Below are positions 44,926 to 54,187 of a stretch of DNA of 64,000 nt, one piece after another. Made by a program: the position numbers and the translations under genes. The notes below the pieces were generated by a model, which had not been told where the DNA came from, ran no database searches, and worked only from the letters and a program-made list of their open reading frames with translations. Source of the DNA: Streptomyces sp. NBC_01549 (lineage in GTDB: Bacteria; Actinomycetota; Actinomycetes; Streptomycetales; Streptomycetaceae); assembly GCF_026339955.1 (NCBI RefSeq), contig NZ_JAPEPW010000003.1, forward strand, positions 62,001 to 126,000, given 5' to 3'. Position 1 is the first letter of the stretch, and each line of letters opens with the position of its first letter.

Positions 44926-45753
44926 TCAGATGGTGCGGTCGTACTCGAGTTGGAGCAGGACGAGGGCCGCGGCGGCGATCTGCGTGATTCGGCTGGGGTC
45001 CAGGCTGACCCTGCGTAGGGCCTTGAAGGTCGTCTTGAGGAGGGAGTTGGCGCGCTCGCAGATGCCGTGGATGCCGCGGATGACCTTGTTATAGGTCTGC
45101 TGGGCCTCGGTCAGCTTGCCGCCTGCCGGCTTCTTGAAGGGGTGGCGGAAGCCGTCGCCGGCGTTCTCGTAGCCGAGGTCGACCAGGGTGGGCATGTCCA
45201 GTTCGGCGGCGAGGCGGCCCAGGGTGTCGATCAGGCCATGGTGGCGGGCGCAGGTGGTGTCGTGTTCTCGGCCGGGCCTCACCGGCGAGACCCACAGCGG
45301 CCAGCCGTCTGGAGTGGAGATGACCTGCACGTTTCCTCCGTGATGCTTGTGTTTCCCGGACCACCACAAGTCCGCGCCGTTGGGGCCTGGGGCGGCGACG
45401 CGGTCGGTGCGGATGACGGTGCCGTCGAGGTTCAGATGCGTCAGCCCGGCCGTCTTTGCGCGCTCCAGCACGGTCGCGAGGTCCGGCGCCCCGGCCGCCA
45501 GCACGGTCAGCCCTTCGTGCAGGTACCGGTAGGCGGTGGTGGTCGACAGGCCGTTGTCACAAGCGAGTTGGGCCATCCTGGTGCCGTCGAGGAACCAACG
45601 CAAGATGAGTACCGCCTGCTTGAAGCAGCCCAGCGCACGCCGCCCCTTGCGGGTCCTGGCCGCGATCCGGTGGTCGCGCAGCAGTCGGGACAGGTGTTCG
45701 GCGGTGGACAGCTTCACATCGAGCACGGCGGTGTAGGTGACACTGGTCGACAC
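44926..45753 (-). CDS. IS5/HARBI1-type transposase
   Basis: 275 residues from GTG 45753 (GAGGGG upstream); the frame is open to 45786. N-terminal HTH (QAVLILRWFLDGTRMAQLAC, GLSTTTAYRYLHEGL), DDE_Tnp_4 motifs LNLDGTVIRTD, GYENAGDGFRHPF, ICERANSLLKTTFKAL. Complete. Confidence 0.9.
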   Translation of the reverse strand: MSTSVTYTAVLDVKLSTAEHLSRLLRDHRIAARTRKGRRALGCFKQAVLILRWFLDGTRMAQLACDNGLSTTTAYRYLHEGLTVLAAGAPDLATVLERAKTAGLTHLNLDGTVIRTDRVAAPGPNGADLWWSGKHKHHGGNVQVISTPDGWPLWVSPVRPGREHDTTCARHHGLIDTLGRLAAELDMPTLVDLGYENAGDGFRHPFKKPAGGKLTEAQQTYNKVIRGIHGICERANSLLKTTFKALRRVSLDPSRITQIAAAALVLLQLEYDRTI

Positions 45754-46715
45754 GTGAGGCCCCTCAGTCGGATCTTTTCTTGGCAAGATCGTTCCTACCC
45801 GGGGCCTTACGCCTGCCCGGACTTGGGGATGCCACGGGCCATAGCGCCAGCCTCGCGATCACAGCGAGCAACCATCGCTTACCGGGAATGACTCACTTCA
45901 TCCGCCGCTACCAGCAGGACCATCCCCGCATACCGCCCGCCGAGCTGACCCTCGCCCTTGCGCTTCGCCACAACGGTGACCTGGAGGCCGCCCGAACCCG
46001 CGGGTCGAAGGCCTGCGAGCGCTACCGGCAGGTCTACAACGGACGGCACCCGCACGTCCTGTCCGCAGACATCGACCTCGCCGTCACACTACGGCTGCTC
46101 GACCTGCCCGAGGAAGCGCACCGCCTGGACGAGGCGGCGCTCACCATCCTCAGCGAGAGCCTCGGCGAGAGACATCCCCTCACCCTCGCCTGCGCCATCA
46201 ACCTCGCCAGCGACGTGGCCGCGCTCGGCCGAGCCGAGGAGGCGCGGCACCGCGGGGAAGCCACGCTGGAGCTGTGCCGGACCATCTTCGGCGAGAACCA
46301 CCCAACCACGCTGGCGTGCGCGGGGAACCTGGCGATGGATCTCTTGGCCACGGGCACTGAGACGGAGGGGCGTGCCCTGCGCGAGGACACCCTTACGCGC
46401 ATGGCACGCGTTCTGGACGCGGCGCGTCTCCCAAAGGCCTCGGGCACGCCGCACCCTGCCACCGTCCAGTTCAGGGAAGGCATACGGATTAGCTGCGACA
46501 TCGACCCACAGCCGCTATAGCCGAGCTGGCGAATGGATGCTGGTCAGGGCGATGCTGAACAGGACGTGAAGACTCCCGCGACCCGGGCCGCCCGCCTCGA
46601 CCAGCACCGCAGCCAGCCGCGGACGGTCGAGACCGGCCTACCGAGGCGGTCCGCGATCCGCCGATGCCCCAGCCGCCCGCGGCCAGCTCCAGCCCAGCCC
46701 AGCCCAGCCCCGACC

Positions 46716-48062
46716 CAGGGCTTGCGCAAGTTCCCGGGTTCGCCCAACTGGCGTGAGGATGCCGCGGGTTGGGGTGGATGGCAGAGCGGACACGGAATCC
46801 GTGATCATTCAGGTGTCTAAGCCGAGTGATCAAGAGGGTTCCCGTGTCCGCTGTCTCATCTTCCCCGATCCCTGCCGTGTTGGCCAAGTTGGGTCCGCTC
46901 AACCCGGACGACGTGGCTGACCTGCGGTTCTTCCTGGAGGCGGTGCCCGATCCTCGCTCCCGGCGGGGCCGTTGGTACTCGTTGGCCTCAATCCTGCTGG
47001 TCTGCGCGGCCGCCGCGGTCTCAGGAGCCCGGACCATCGACGAGCTCGCCGAGTGGGGCGCCCGTGCCGACGCCGGGCTGCTCGCCGCGCTCGACGTGCG
47101 CCGTCACCTGCTGCACTGGCGGCATGCACCGTCCAGATCGGCGATCGGGAGGGTCCTCGAGCGCCTCGACGCCGACGCACTCGATGCGGCCGTCGGAGCC
47201 TGGCTGGCTCACCGCCATACCGCCGCAGCCCCGGGCAGACGACGGGTGATCGCTGTGGACGGCAAGGCACTGCGCGGCTCCGCCCGTCTGAGCCGGCCCC
47301 GCCGCCACCTGCTGTCCGCCGTCACCCACGGCCGCCCGGTCACCCTCGCCCAGGCCGAGGTCGGGTCCAAGACCAACGAGACACGGCACTTCCAGCCCCT
47401 GCTTGCACCGCTCGACCTGGACGCAGACGTGGTCACCTTCGACGCGCTGCACTCCGTGAAGGCCAATGTCGCCTGGCTGGTGGAGACCAAGAAGGCGCAT
47501 TACGTGGCCGTGATCAAGCCCAATCAGCCCACCGCCTGGGCCCAGCTGGACGGTCTGGACTGGCATGCGGTGGCCATCCAGCACACCGCCTCGAACAAGG
47601 GACACGGCCGTCGCGAGTCCCGCTCGGTCAAGACTCTCGCCATCGCCGACAACCTCGGCGGCATCGCCTTCCCCCACGCGAAGCTCGCCCTCCGCGTCCA
47701 CCGCCGCCGCAAAGCAACCGGCAGGAAGGAGACCCGCGAGACCGTCTACGCGGTCACCAGCCTCGACGCCCACCAGGCGAAACCGGCCGAACTCGCCTCC
47801 CACCTGCGCGGACACTGGATCGTGGAAGCCCAGCACCACATCCGCGACCGTACCTTCGCCGAAGACGCCTCCACCGTCCACGCCGGAAACGCACCCCGCG
47901 TCATGGCCGCCCTCCGCAACCTCGCAATCGGAGCCCTCAAAGCCCTCGGAGCGACCAACATCGCCAAGACCACTCGCGCCATCCGCGACCAACCCGAACG
48001 AGCCCTCCCCATCCTGGGCATCACCTACAAGCCCGACCTCAACGGAACTTGATCAAGCCCTG
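46716..48062. mobile_element. second ISAs1-family element, complete
   Basis: 1347 bp; inverted ends CAGGGCTTGxxCAAGTTCC; 9-bp target duplication GCCCCGACC at 46707-46715 and 48063-48071. Confidence 0.92.
46844..48052 (+). CDS. ISAs1-family transposase
   Basis: 402 residues from GTG 46844 (AAGAGGG upstream; GTG 46826 also in frame). Motifs PDPRSRRGRWYSLASILLVC, VIAVDGKALRGSAR, VTFDALHSVKANVAWL, GHWIVEAQHHIRDRTFAED. Only distantly similar to the ISAs1 transposase at 24126, so a separate arrival. Confidence 0.93.
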   Translation: MSAVSSSPIPAVLAKLGPLNPDDVADLRFFLEAVPDPRSRRGRWYSLASILLVCAAAAVSGARTIDELAEWGARADAGLLAALDVRRHLLHWRHAPSRSAIGRVLERLDADALDAAVGAWLAHRHTAAAPGRRRVIAVDGKALRGSARLSRPRRHLLSAVTHGRPVTLAQAEVGSKTNETRHFQPLLAPLDLDADVVTFDALHSVKANVAWLVETKKAHYVAVIKPNQPTAWAQLDGLDWHAVAIQHTASNKGHGRRESRSVKTLAIADNLGGIAFPHAKLALRVHRRRKATGRKETRETVYAVTSLDAHQAKPAELASHLRGHWIVEAQHHIRDRTFAEDASTVHAGNAPRVMAALRNLAIGALKALGATNIAKTTRAIRDQPERALPILGITYKPDLNGT

Positions 48063-48332
48063 GCCCCGACCACCTCGACCACATCCGCCCGCCTGACCAG
48101 CAACGACGCGGGAAGAAGGATGTGCGTGGCTGAGCAGGACCCGCACCGAGTACGGCGCGGACGCACCCTCCACCGCCCCCGCCGCCCCGCGTAACCGACG
48201 CGACCGCCCCCACCCCCACCGGACCAAGACCCCACCGCACTCCGGGCAGGCCAACTCGCCTGCCACCAGAGTCCGTTCGACAACGACAGCGTCCAGCTCT
48301 ACCGTGACCAAAGCGCCTCCGGGCGCACCCAG

Positions 48333-48375
48333 ACGGCCCTCCCGGCTTCGCGACCAAACGACAACGGGAGGGCCG
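48333..48375. terminator. inverted repeat, terminator-like
   Basis: ACGGCCCTCCCG (48333-48344) pairs with CGGGAGGGCCGT (48364-48375), 12 bp perfect, 19-nt loop. It lies upstream of the DUF6431 start, so it may belong to a lost gene. Confidence 0.5.
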
Positions 48376-48429
48376 TTGCCATGTCAGGACGTGTGCCGCC
48401 ATGGCACAACCAGCCCTCATCGTGTTCAT

Positions 48430-48818
48430 CCTGAGTGGCAATCAACAACCGGGCCGCGACCACCTACATGGGCGTGACAGTGATCCGCCGTCCCGGGCCT
48501 CCTCCCTGACATTGATTTAACCGTCCATAGTTGAATCAACTTCCAGCAATATTGATTGAATCACTCCCAGGATACGAGTGGGAGAAACCGCTGCGAAGTG
48601 AACGATTGTTAGCGGGAGCTCGCGGGGCACACGTTGGGCATGGCGCCGGGGAACGCGACCCGCACTTCCCTCCGTGCGCCGCCTCCCCGCCGACGCCACC
48701 GGCGCGTCCCTGCTGGCCGCCGCACACAGCACCAGCCAGGCAACCACCGCTGCCGACCTCGGCATTCCCGCAGGCACGCTGAGGGACTGACTGCGCACCG
48801 CCTGAGTGGCAATCAACA
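48430..48818. repeat. decayed mini-element bounded by 18-bp repeats
   Basis: CCTGAGTGGCAATCAACA occurs at 48430-48447 and 48801-48818 in direct orientation, and an imperfect inverse (TTGATTG..CACTC..AGG) at 48552-48571. The strip 48505-48570 is markedly AT-rich for this genome. Between lies a broken + strand HTH reading ATTAADLGIPAGTLRD-stop-LRTA. Probably remains of a small IS or MITE. Confidence 0.5.
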
Positions 48819-48872
48819 TTCAAGATCCCGATTCCGGCACCGACGAGTGGTAGGTGGTAGGGGAAACCCGAC

Positions 48873-49112
48873 GAACCTCACCTCAATGCCACTTATCGCC
48901 AAGGCGAGATGCATAATTTCACTCCCCTACTTGTTGTTGCTTTGCGCACCATGGGCAACAGGCGGCGCTAAATTGTCGCCTGGCCAGACTTCCGAACCTC
49001 ACCTCAATGCCACGTATCGCCAAGGCGAGATGCAGAAATCGCCGCCTGCTTGTTGTTGCTTTGCGCACCATGGGCAACAGGCGCCGCTAAATTGTCGCCT
49101 GGCCAGACTTCC
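48873..49112. repeat. tandem duplication of about 120 bp with internal hairpins
   Basis: Unit 1 is 48873-48993 and unit 2 is 48994-49112. They are identical except for a 25-nt variable patch after GAGATGCA and a few substitutions. Each unit contains TCGCC-AA-GGCGA and CAGGCG...CGCCTG, and GTTGC...GCAAC around TTTGCGCACCATGG. No reading frame spans both units convincingly. It could be a structured RNA, a replication or partition site, or a decayed terminal palindrome array. Confidence 0.8.
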
Positions 49113-49122
49113 GGCCACTCCA

Positions 49123-49299
49123 CTCCGACGAACACCCCTGCGCTCGGAGACACCTTGCTGCCTCCGACGAACATCACCGCTCGGAGCCAGCCACGCTCCG
49201 AGGACCCCACAGCTCGGAGACACCCATCAGTCCGAGCCATAAGGTTGGTACCACTCCGTGAAAATCGTGCGACGTGTCGGAGCCACACCACGCTCCGAG
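49123..49299. repeat. array of alternating inverted heptamers CTCCGAG/CTCGGAG
   Basis: Nine copies within 177 bp, mostly alternating in orientation: 49123, 49143, 49162, 49180, 49196, 49213, 49231, 49277, 49293. Longer matches GCTCGGAGACACC (49142, 49212) and CTCCGACGAACA (49123, 49162) show that units were duplicated. Neighbouring copies can pair to form a row of small hairpins. No coding potential seen. Confidence 0.75.
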
Positions 49300-50444
49300 A
49301 AATCCCTTCCGCTCAAGGGTCGGGACATACGTACAGGCCCTGGAAACCCTCCTCCAGGAGGCGGATCGCCTCACAGCCACAGCTGCGCCTCAGCCAAAAG
49401 CGCCAGCCCGGTCGCCAGTCGTCTCGAACTCCGTGTTCAGATCGACGAACTCCGGCCGGCAGGCGGAGAACCACTCGAAGGTGACCTCCAGCTCCTCGAT
49501 GCCGCGGTCTGTGACCAAAGGGCGCTCCGGAACACGACCAGAGGAGCAATACCCCTTCGCCAGACACGTGATGGAGTGGCACTGCGCCGAGCAGCCACTG
49601 TGTCGCCTCGGCGCACAGAGGAGAAGCTCAGGGACGCCCAGCCAGCCCCGGTGCGGATCTGCGACTCGGGGCCGCTGACCCGCCTCAACGGGACCTGCAC
49701 GGTGCCGGCCGCAGGGCGCATTGGCAGCTGGTCCGCCGGCAAGCAGAAATGGCTCGGCGGCGTCCTGCCGCCTGGCGTCTCCGGCGGACCGGCCATCGAT
49801 CCCGCAAGCGGTGCGGTCGTCGGCGTACGAATGAGCGGATCCAGATACTCGGCCGGCTCGCCAATCTGCCGCCGACGGTCAGCACCCGGGGGCTCCTTGA
49901 CATCCTCGAATCCCTCCTCAGCGACCGGACCACGATCCCGCACCAGGCGCCCCGCGGCTGGCGCGACGGACTGGGAGCGCTGTACGAGAGCTCCCGCCAG
50001 GACGGCGCACTCGAACTCGTGCAGCGGGGCTGGGAACCAAACCGCTGCGACCGACGGGTCTCCGTGAGTCAGCCCACCCGCGAGGTGGTGCGCGTCGGCG
50101 ACGGCGAGCGCACCCTGCTGGCCGGCCTGCCCGGTGCTCGCGGCGCCCCTCGCCGAGGCGTTCCGCCAGCGCGACGAACCGGACGGCCCGCCGTCCTCCA
50201 GGTCGTGCTGCCCCACCCGCTGCCCGGACTGGACGTCGACGCCTGGCGCTTCGGACCGGAGCGGCCCGCGCCGGGCCATGGAAGCGGTGTACTGCGCCGA
50301 CCCGTGCAAGACGCCGTATGACGGCTGCGCGCGGAAACCGTCCGGGACGTACCCGAGGCCTACCGGCCCAAGGGCATCGCCCTGCTCTACGACGACCCCA
50401 CCCGCCCACTGCCCGGAGCCGACGAACTGCTGGAAACACCGTGA
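49300..50444 (+). pseudogene. degenerate trypsin-type VMAP gene
   Basis: Fragments in all three frames. Trypsin-like motif GVSGGPAIDPASGAVVGVRM at about 49770-49835. A helical middle follows (QILGRLANLPPTVSTRGLLD, RGWRDGLGALYESSRQDGAL). The VMAP C-terminal domain reads VLQVVLPHPLPGLDVDAWRF and the final RPKGIALLYDDPTRPLPGAD with stop at 50444, the same ending style (LALMWDDPGRIPE) as the intact VMAP at 59921. At least two frameshifts and internal loss. Bases 49300-49500 are too decayed to call. Confidence 0.7.
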
Positions 50445-51334
50445 ACCAGCAGCGGCCCGATTCCCGCCCACCCGCCTTACGACCCCCCGCCCGACCTTCT
50501 ACGGTCGGAGGCCAGCCAGCCCACCTACCGCAGCCGCGGGAGCAACAAGGAGCCGAGGTGCAAGAAGTGAATCCCAGGACCGACGCGGACTACACCCCCG
50601 GTACAGATGCCCCCAGCGAAAGGCTCATCCGCCGGAGAACCGGCGAATCCCACGACCGCATCAGCGCACCGCCGGACACGCCACCCCCACGGCCTTTCAA
50701 CGGCGGACCGCTGGTCGAGCCCGCCACCGACAGCGCCTTCGCCCAGGAGCTGGGGGCGCACCGGCACATGGTCGAGCTGCGCCGGCCCTGCGCCGAGGAG
50801 CTGGAGATCGTCAACACCGCCCTCCACCTCCGCTGCCCGCTGCTGGTCACCGGCAAGCCCGGCACCGGCAAGAGCACTCTCCCGCACGCCATCGCCCACG
50901 AACTGGGCCTGGGTCGGGTGCTGCGCTGGCCGGTCACCAGCCGCACCGTCCCGGGCGACGGCCTCTACCACTACGACACCATCGCCCGGCTCCAGAACAG
51001 CCAGATCGCTTCCCGCACCAGAGGCGCCCCGGCCGCCGGCCTCGACAGCCACATCCGGCTCGGCCAACCGGGCACCGCAAGGCTGCCCACCGCCAAACTC
51101 CCGGTGCTGCTCGGCGAGTTCGACAAGAACGACATCGACCTGCCCAACGACCTGTTCAACATCCCGGAGGAAGGCGAGTCCACCACGAAAGCCCGCCGGC
51201 GTGCGGCGGTCGCCCGCCGAACGCCTCCTCACCCCCCGCGCTCCACCATGAACGACCTGCCGCTCCCCCGGTTCCTAGGCCGCACAGGGAGCGGCAGGCC
51301 CACCAGGAAGTCCGCCCTACCAGGAGAACTCCCG
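50441..51334 (+). pseudogene. truncated MoxR-type AAA ATPase
   Basis: GTG 50441 overlaps the VMAP remnant stop (GTGA). It shows PFNGGPLVEPATDS, EELEIVNTALHLRCPLLVTG, Walker A GKPGTGKST and GLYHYDTIARLQ, all parallel to the intact MoxR at 61831. The Walker B region is altered to VLLGEFDKNDIDLPNDLF (intact copy VLLVDEIDKSDIDLP), so the catalytic Asp/Glu pair is damaged. The C-terminal lid is missing and the frame runs on into the next small gene. Confidence 0.75.
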
Positions 51335-51619
51335 ATGCCCAACCAGAATCCCACCCCAGCCACCCACACGCCCAACACCACCGACGACACGCACGACACC
51401 GAGAGCAGGATCGTGTCCTTCCGATGGCCCAGTAAGCCAACCCTCTCAACAGGAGCCTGCTTCACCTACGCCTTCTCCCTCGGCGGCCTGCTCACCACCG
51501 GCCGAGTCAGCGACCCGACCCGGGCCTGGCAACTCGTCGTCCTCGCCGTCACCTCCATGACATGCGGCGCGATCCTCGCCCTCACACAACACACCCGCCG
51601 CCACTCAACCGACGGCTGA
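51335..51619 (+). CDS. small two-helix membrane protein
   Basis: 94 residues from ATG 51335 with CAGGAGA 9 nt upstream. Thr/Asn-rich N-terminus, then two membrane helices (STGACFTYAFSLGGLLTTG; WQLVVLAVTSMTCGAILALT) and a basic tail. In frame with the truncated MoxR but with its own ribosome-binding site, so probably independent. No function known. Confidence 0.6.
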   Translation: MPNQNPTPATHTPNTTDDTHDTESRIVSFRWPSKPTLSTGACFTYAFSLGGLLTTGRVSDPTRAWQLVVLAVTSMTCGAILALTQHTRRHSTDG

Positions 51620-51967
51620 AACCCCGGCCGCACGGCAGGCGGTACCGCCGTACGGCAGCGCCCCCTCCCCCAGCACGGAAGGGGGCATCCCTCTCGGCCG
51701 CTGCGCGGGGGCCGTCACGGCCCTCCGCAGCAGCCGGCACGGGGGCCCGCTCGGCGCACCGTGAGGGGATCCGCCGGGACAACTTGGCAGCGACGTGCCG
51801 GTGCGCAGCCTCGTACCCGAGGGCGAACCCTATCGATACGACGAACTTGCAGCCGCGATCGGTATGTAACAGGGCACTCCCTAGATTTCTCACAAAGAGT
51901 CAGATCACGGCGGAGGCCATCTCTAAGCTGGCTTCTTGGGTGTCAAATGCGGCGTGGAGGTGGGGGC
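51620..51967. other. intergenic region with a small coding remnant
   Basis: 348 bp. It contains VPVRSLVPEGEPYRYDELAA followed by AIGM and stop at 51869, a C-terminal gene scrap on the + strand, and CCCCCTCC/GGAAGGGGG-type inverted repeats near 51660-51685. The promoter of the EACC1-caspase operon presumably lies in 51870-51955. Confidence 0.4.
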
Positions 51968-52324
51968 GTGCAGGTGATCCTTCGAGTGGCCGGGGGCCTG
52001 GCTGAGGACGAGGCTCGGTCCTTGCACGACTGGTTGCTTCTGGACCGGAATGTTCGCCGTGCCGGACGCATCGAGATGGCTTCGTCATCACCGTCGGCCC
52101 CTGGCCAGCAAGGAGCGGCGATTCTCGACCTGGTGTCGCTGGTACTGGGCAACGGAATCAGCGCCGCCTCCCTGGGCGTCTCGATCGCTACATGGCGGAC
52201 AACCCGACCCCAGCAGCCCACAGTCACCGTCGAGCGGACGAACGGCAGCAAGGTGACGATCACTGGGGCATCGCCTCATGAAGCGCAGCGTCTGCTGGAA
52301 CAGTTGCTCGGCGAGCAGCAGTAG
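51968..52324 (+). CDS. effector-associated constant component EACC1
   Basis: 118 residues from GTG 51968 (GGAGGTGGGGG upstream). Pattern of EACC1: beta strand QVILRVAGGLAEDEARSLHD, WLLLDRNVRRAGRIE, then the short hydrophobic helix AILDLVSLVLGNGISAASLG, VSIATWRTTR, and the C-terminal TVTVERTNGSKVTITG followed by an LLEQLL helix. EACC1 proteins are encoded beside diverse effectors in predicted actinobacterial conflict systems and are thought to link signal and effector. Here the partner, 8 nt downstream, is a caspase. Confidence 0.82.
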   Translation: MQVILRVAGGLAEDEARSLHDWLLLDRNVRRAGRIEMASSSPSAPGQQGAAILDLVSLVLGNGISAASLGVSIATWRTTRPQQPTVTVERTNGSKVTITGASPHEAQRLLEQLLGEQQ

Positions 52325-54187
52325 GGGCGGGTGTGAGCAGGCTTCCCGTGCCCGAGAAGTCCCAGGCCTTGTTTATCGGGGTGGACCGGTTCGAAAGTCT
52401 GGAGGACTTGCCAGCGGTGGGGCGGAATCTGTCGACCCTCGTCGACCTCTTCGCCGAGGACGTGTGGGGGCTGGGCGCCTCCCACTGCACGCAGCTGCTG
52501 AATCCCACTTCGGTGCGCGAGGTGGATGAGGCGATCTTCCGCACTGCGGAGGCGGCGTCAGACACTCTGCTCTTGTACTACGCCGGGCACGGACTGCTCG
52601 ATCGCAAGGGCCGCCTGCACCTGGCCTTGCCCGACAGCAACGAGCGTTCCGTGCACTCGACGGCGTTTCCCTACGACTGGGTACGCATGGGGCTGGCAGC
52701 CAGCAGGGCCCAGCGGTGCATCGTGATCCTGGACTGCTGCTTCAGCGCCCGCGCCATGGGGCTGCAGTCGTCTCCTTCGAGCCTGGTGGAACTGGCCGAG
52801 GCCGAGGGAACATACGTCCTCGCGGCCGCCGCGGAGAACGCCTTCGCCCTGGCCCCGCCAGGCGAGGCCTACACAGCATTCACCGGAGCTCTGGTGGGCG
52901 TGCTGAGCGACGGCATAGCCGACGCTCCGGAACTCCTGGATCTGGACACCGTCTTCATGGGGGTGCAGTCCATCCTCAAACGTCAGGGCCGACCGGATCC
53001 ACAGTGCCTGGGTCGCAACCAGATCGGACGCACCGCGTTCGCCAAGAACCCTGCCTACGTACCGGATCAGGCCTACAACTTGGACGAGGCAATCCACGGT
53101 CTGCACGTCGCGGGGATGTTGGCCGACACGCTCCAATCCGTTGTGGACGGTGTCGTCAACGGTCTCGGTTACGAACTGGCGTTCATGCACCTGGTACGCC
53201 CGGACGGCGATCTCGTGCTCGCCTCCTGCGCGGGCGACTCCGCCGAGGCACTGATCACCGGCCGCGTCAGCTCCCGTGCCTCCTGGGACCGCCGGCTCAA
53301 CATGGGCGAGGCCTGGGGCAACCTACGCTTCATACCGCACACTGAGGGCTGGATCCTCGACGACGACGTACCGGAGTGGCACAACAAGGAGGACGGGCCC
53401 GCGCGCCGCTTCAAGGAGGGCTGGCACCCCTCCGACCGCCTCTACGCCCCCATGTACACCCCCGGAACCTCTGGCGGCAGCGGCGGCGAGCTCATCGGCG
53501 TCCTGTCCGTAGCCCGCCCGCGCAACCATCGCCCGCCCAGCCCGGACCAGCGCGAGGCCCTGCAGTCCTACGCATTCCACGCCGCTATCGCCGTCGGCAG
53601 CGCCCGAATGCGCGCCACCATGCAGCGCGCCCTGGTCCGCCTGGAGCGGGAACAGGAGATCCTGCGGGCCAGCGAGGAGTCCTTCCGCCAAGCCTTCGAG
53701 TACGCCCCGTCGGGCTTTGCCATCGCCGAGTTGGGCGGCGAGCAGCACGGCCGCATCCTGCGCACCAACGACGCCCTGTGCCGCCTGCTCGGCCGCTCTG
53801 CCTCTGGCCTGCGCCGTCTCGCTTTCTCTGACCTCGTGCACCCCGAAGACATGGGCATCTTGCTCCGCACGTCAGCGGAAGGCGGGCGTGCCGAACTCAG
53901 ACTCGGCCGCCGCGACGGCACCTACGTCTGGGTCTCCCTGCGCAACTCCGTAGTCGCCGACGCCCCCGACGGCCCCCGCTTCATTCTCACGCACATTGAG
54001 GACATCGAAGAGCGCAAACACCGTGAACTCCAGCTGATGCATCAGAAGCCGTATCTCAACCGATCTTGGAACGTGCAGATCGAACAGGCGTCTCGGCCGG
54101 GTGATCTTCCTACTGCGCGCGCATGAAGGCAGGGCCTCTTGGTAGCTCGGGGGTGCGACCCCATCCGAGCGGTTCCAGGAGGCCCTG

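Larger units (their letters stand above)
43821..45894. mobile_element. composite transposon-like insertion with passenger gene
   Basis: 2074 bp flanked by the 3-bp repeat ACT. The left 92 bp (43821-43912) and the right 92 bp are inverted near-copies starting GAGTCATTCCCGGTAAGCG. A full IS (44887-45894, inner end GAGCCCTTCCCAGTGA) makes up the right half. The left end is a truncated, diverged copy of the same IS end. Between them lies a membrane-protein gene. Confidence 0.8.
42976..46520 (+). pseudogene. FxsT-like TPR protein, truncated and split by a transposon
   Basis: The N-terminus is lost at the IS6 end. Piece 1 (42976-43820) holds TPR units (ADNVAVNLRLVGEFLGALEL; CNLALDTREMGDYAGARRLH). 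Piece 2 (45898-46520) continues FIRRYQQDHPRIPP, INLASDVAALGRAEEARHRG and ends SCDIDPQPL. Removing 43821-45894 plus one ACT copy restores the frame (AHAH-FIRRYQQD). The repeat type and the CDIDPxPL ending match the tetratricopeptide protein of FxSxx-COOH systems. The NB-ARC-like front half would have been upstream. Confidence 0.8.
46544..48311 (-). pseudogene. DUF6431-type HTH gene split by ISAs1
   Basis: 5' part from GTG 48311: VTVELDAVVVERTLVAGELA and CPECGGVLVRWGWGR (zinc-ribbon-like CxxC). After a frameshift near 48165 it reads RRTRCGSCSATHILLPASLL, RADVVEVVG. Excising 46716-48062 with one copy of the 9-bp repeat continues GLGWAGAGRGRLGHRRIADR, LGRPVSTVRGWLR. This Zn-ribbon plus HTH protein is a common companion of actinobacterial IS elements. 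Confidence 0.75.

Noticed and set aside
48873..49112. Tandem repeat considered as a CRISPR array
   Set aside because: Only two units, 120 bp each, nearly identical throughout with no unique spacers.
49437..50471. 344-codon minus-strand frame over the VMAP remnant
   Set aside because: The + strand fragments (GVSGGPA, RPKGIALLYDDP) match a known architecture; the minus frame has biased composition and no motif.
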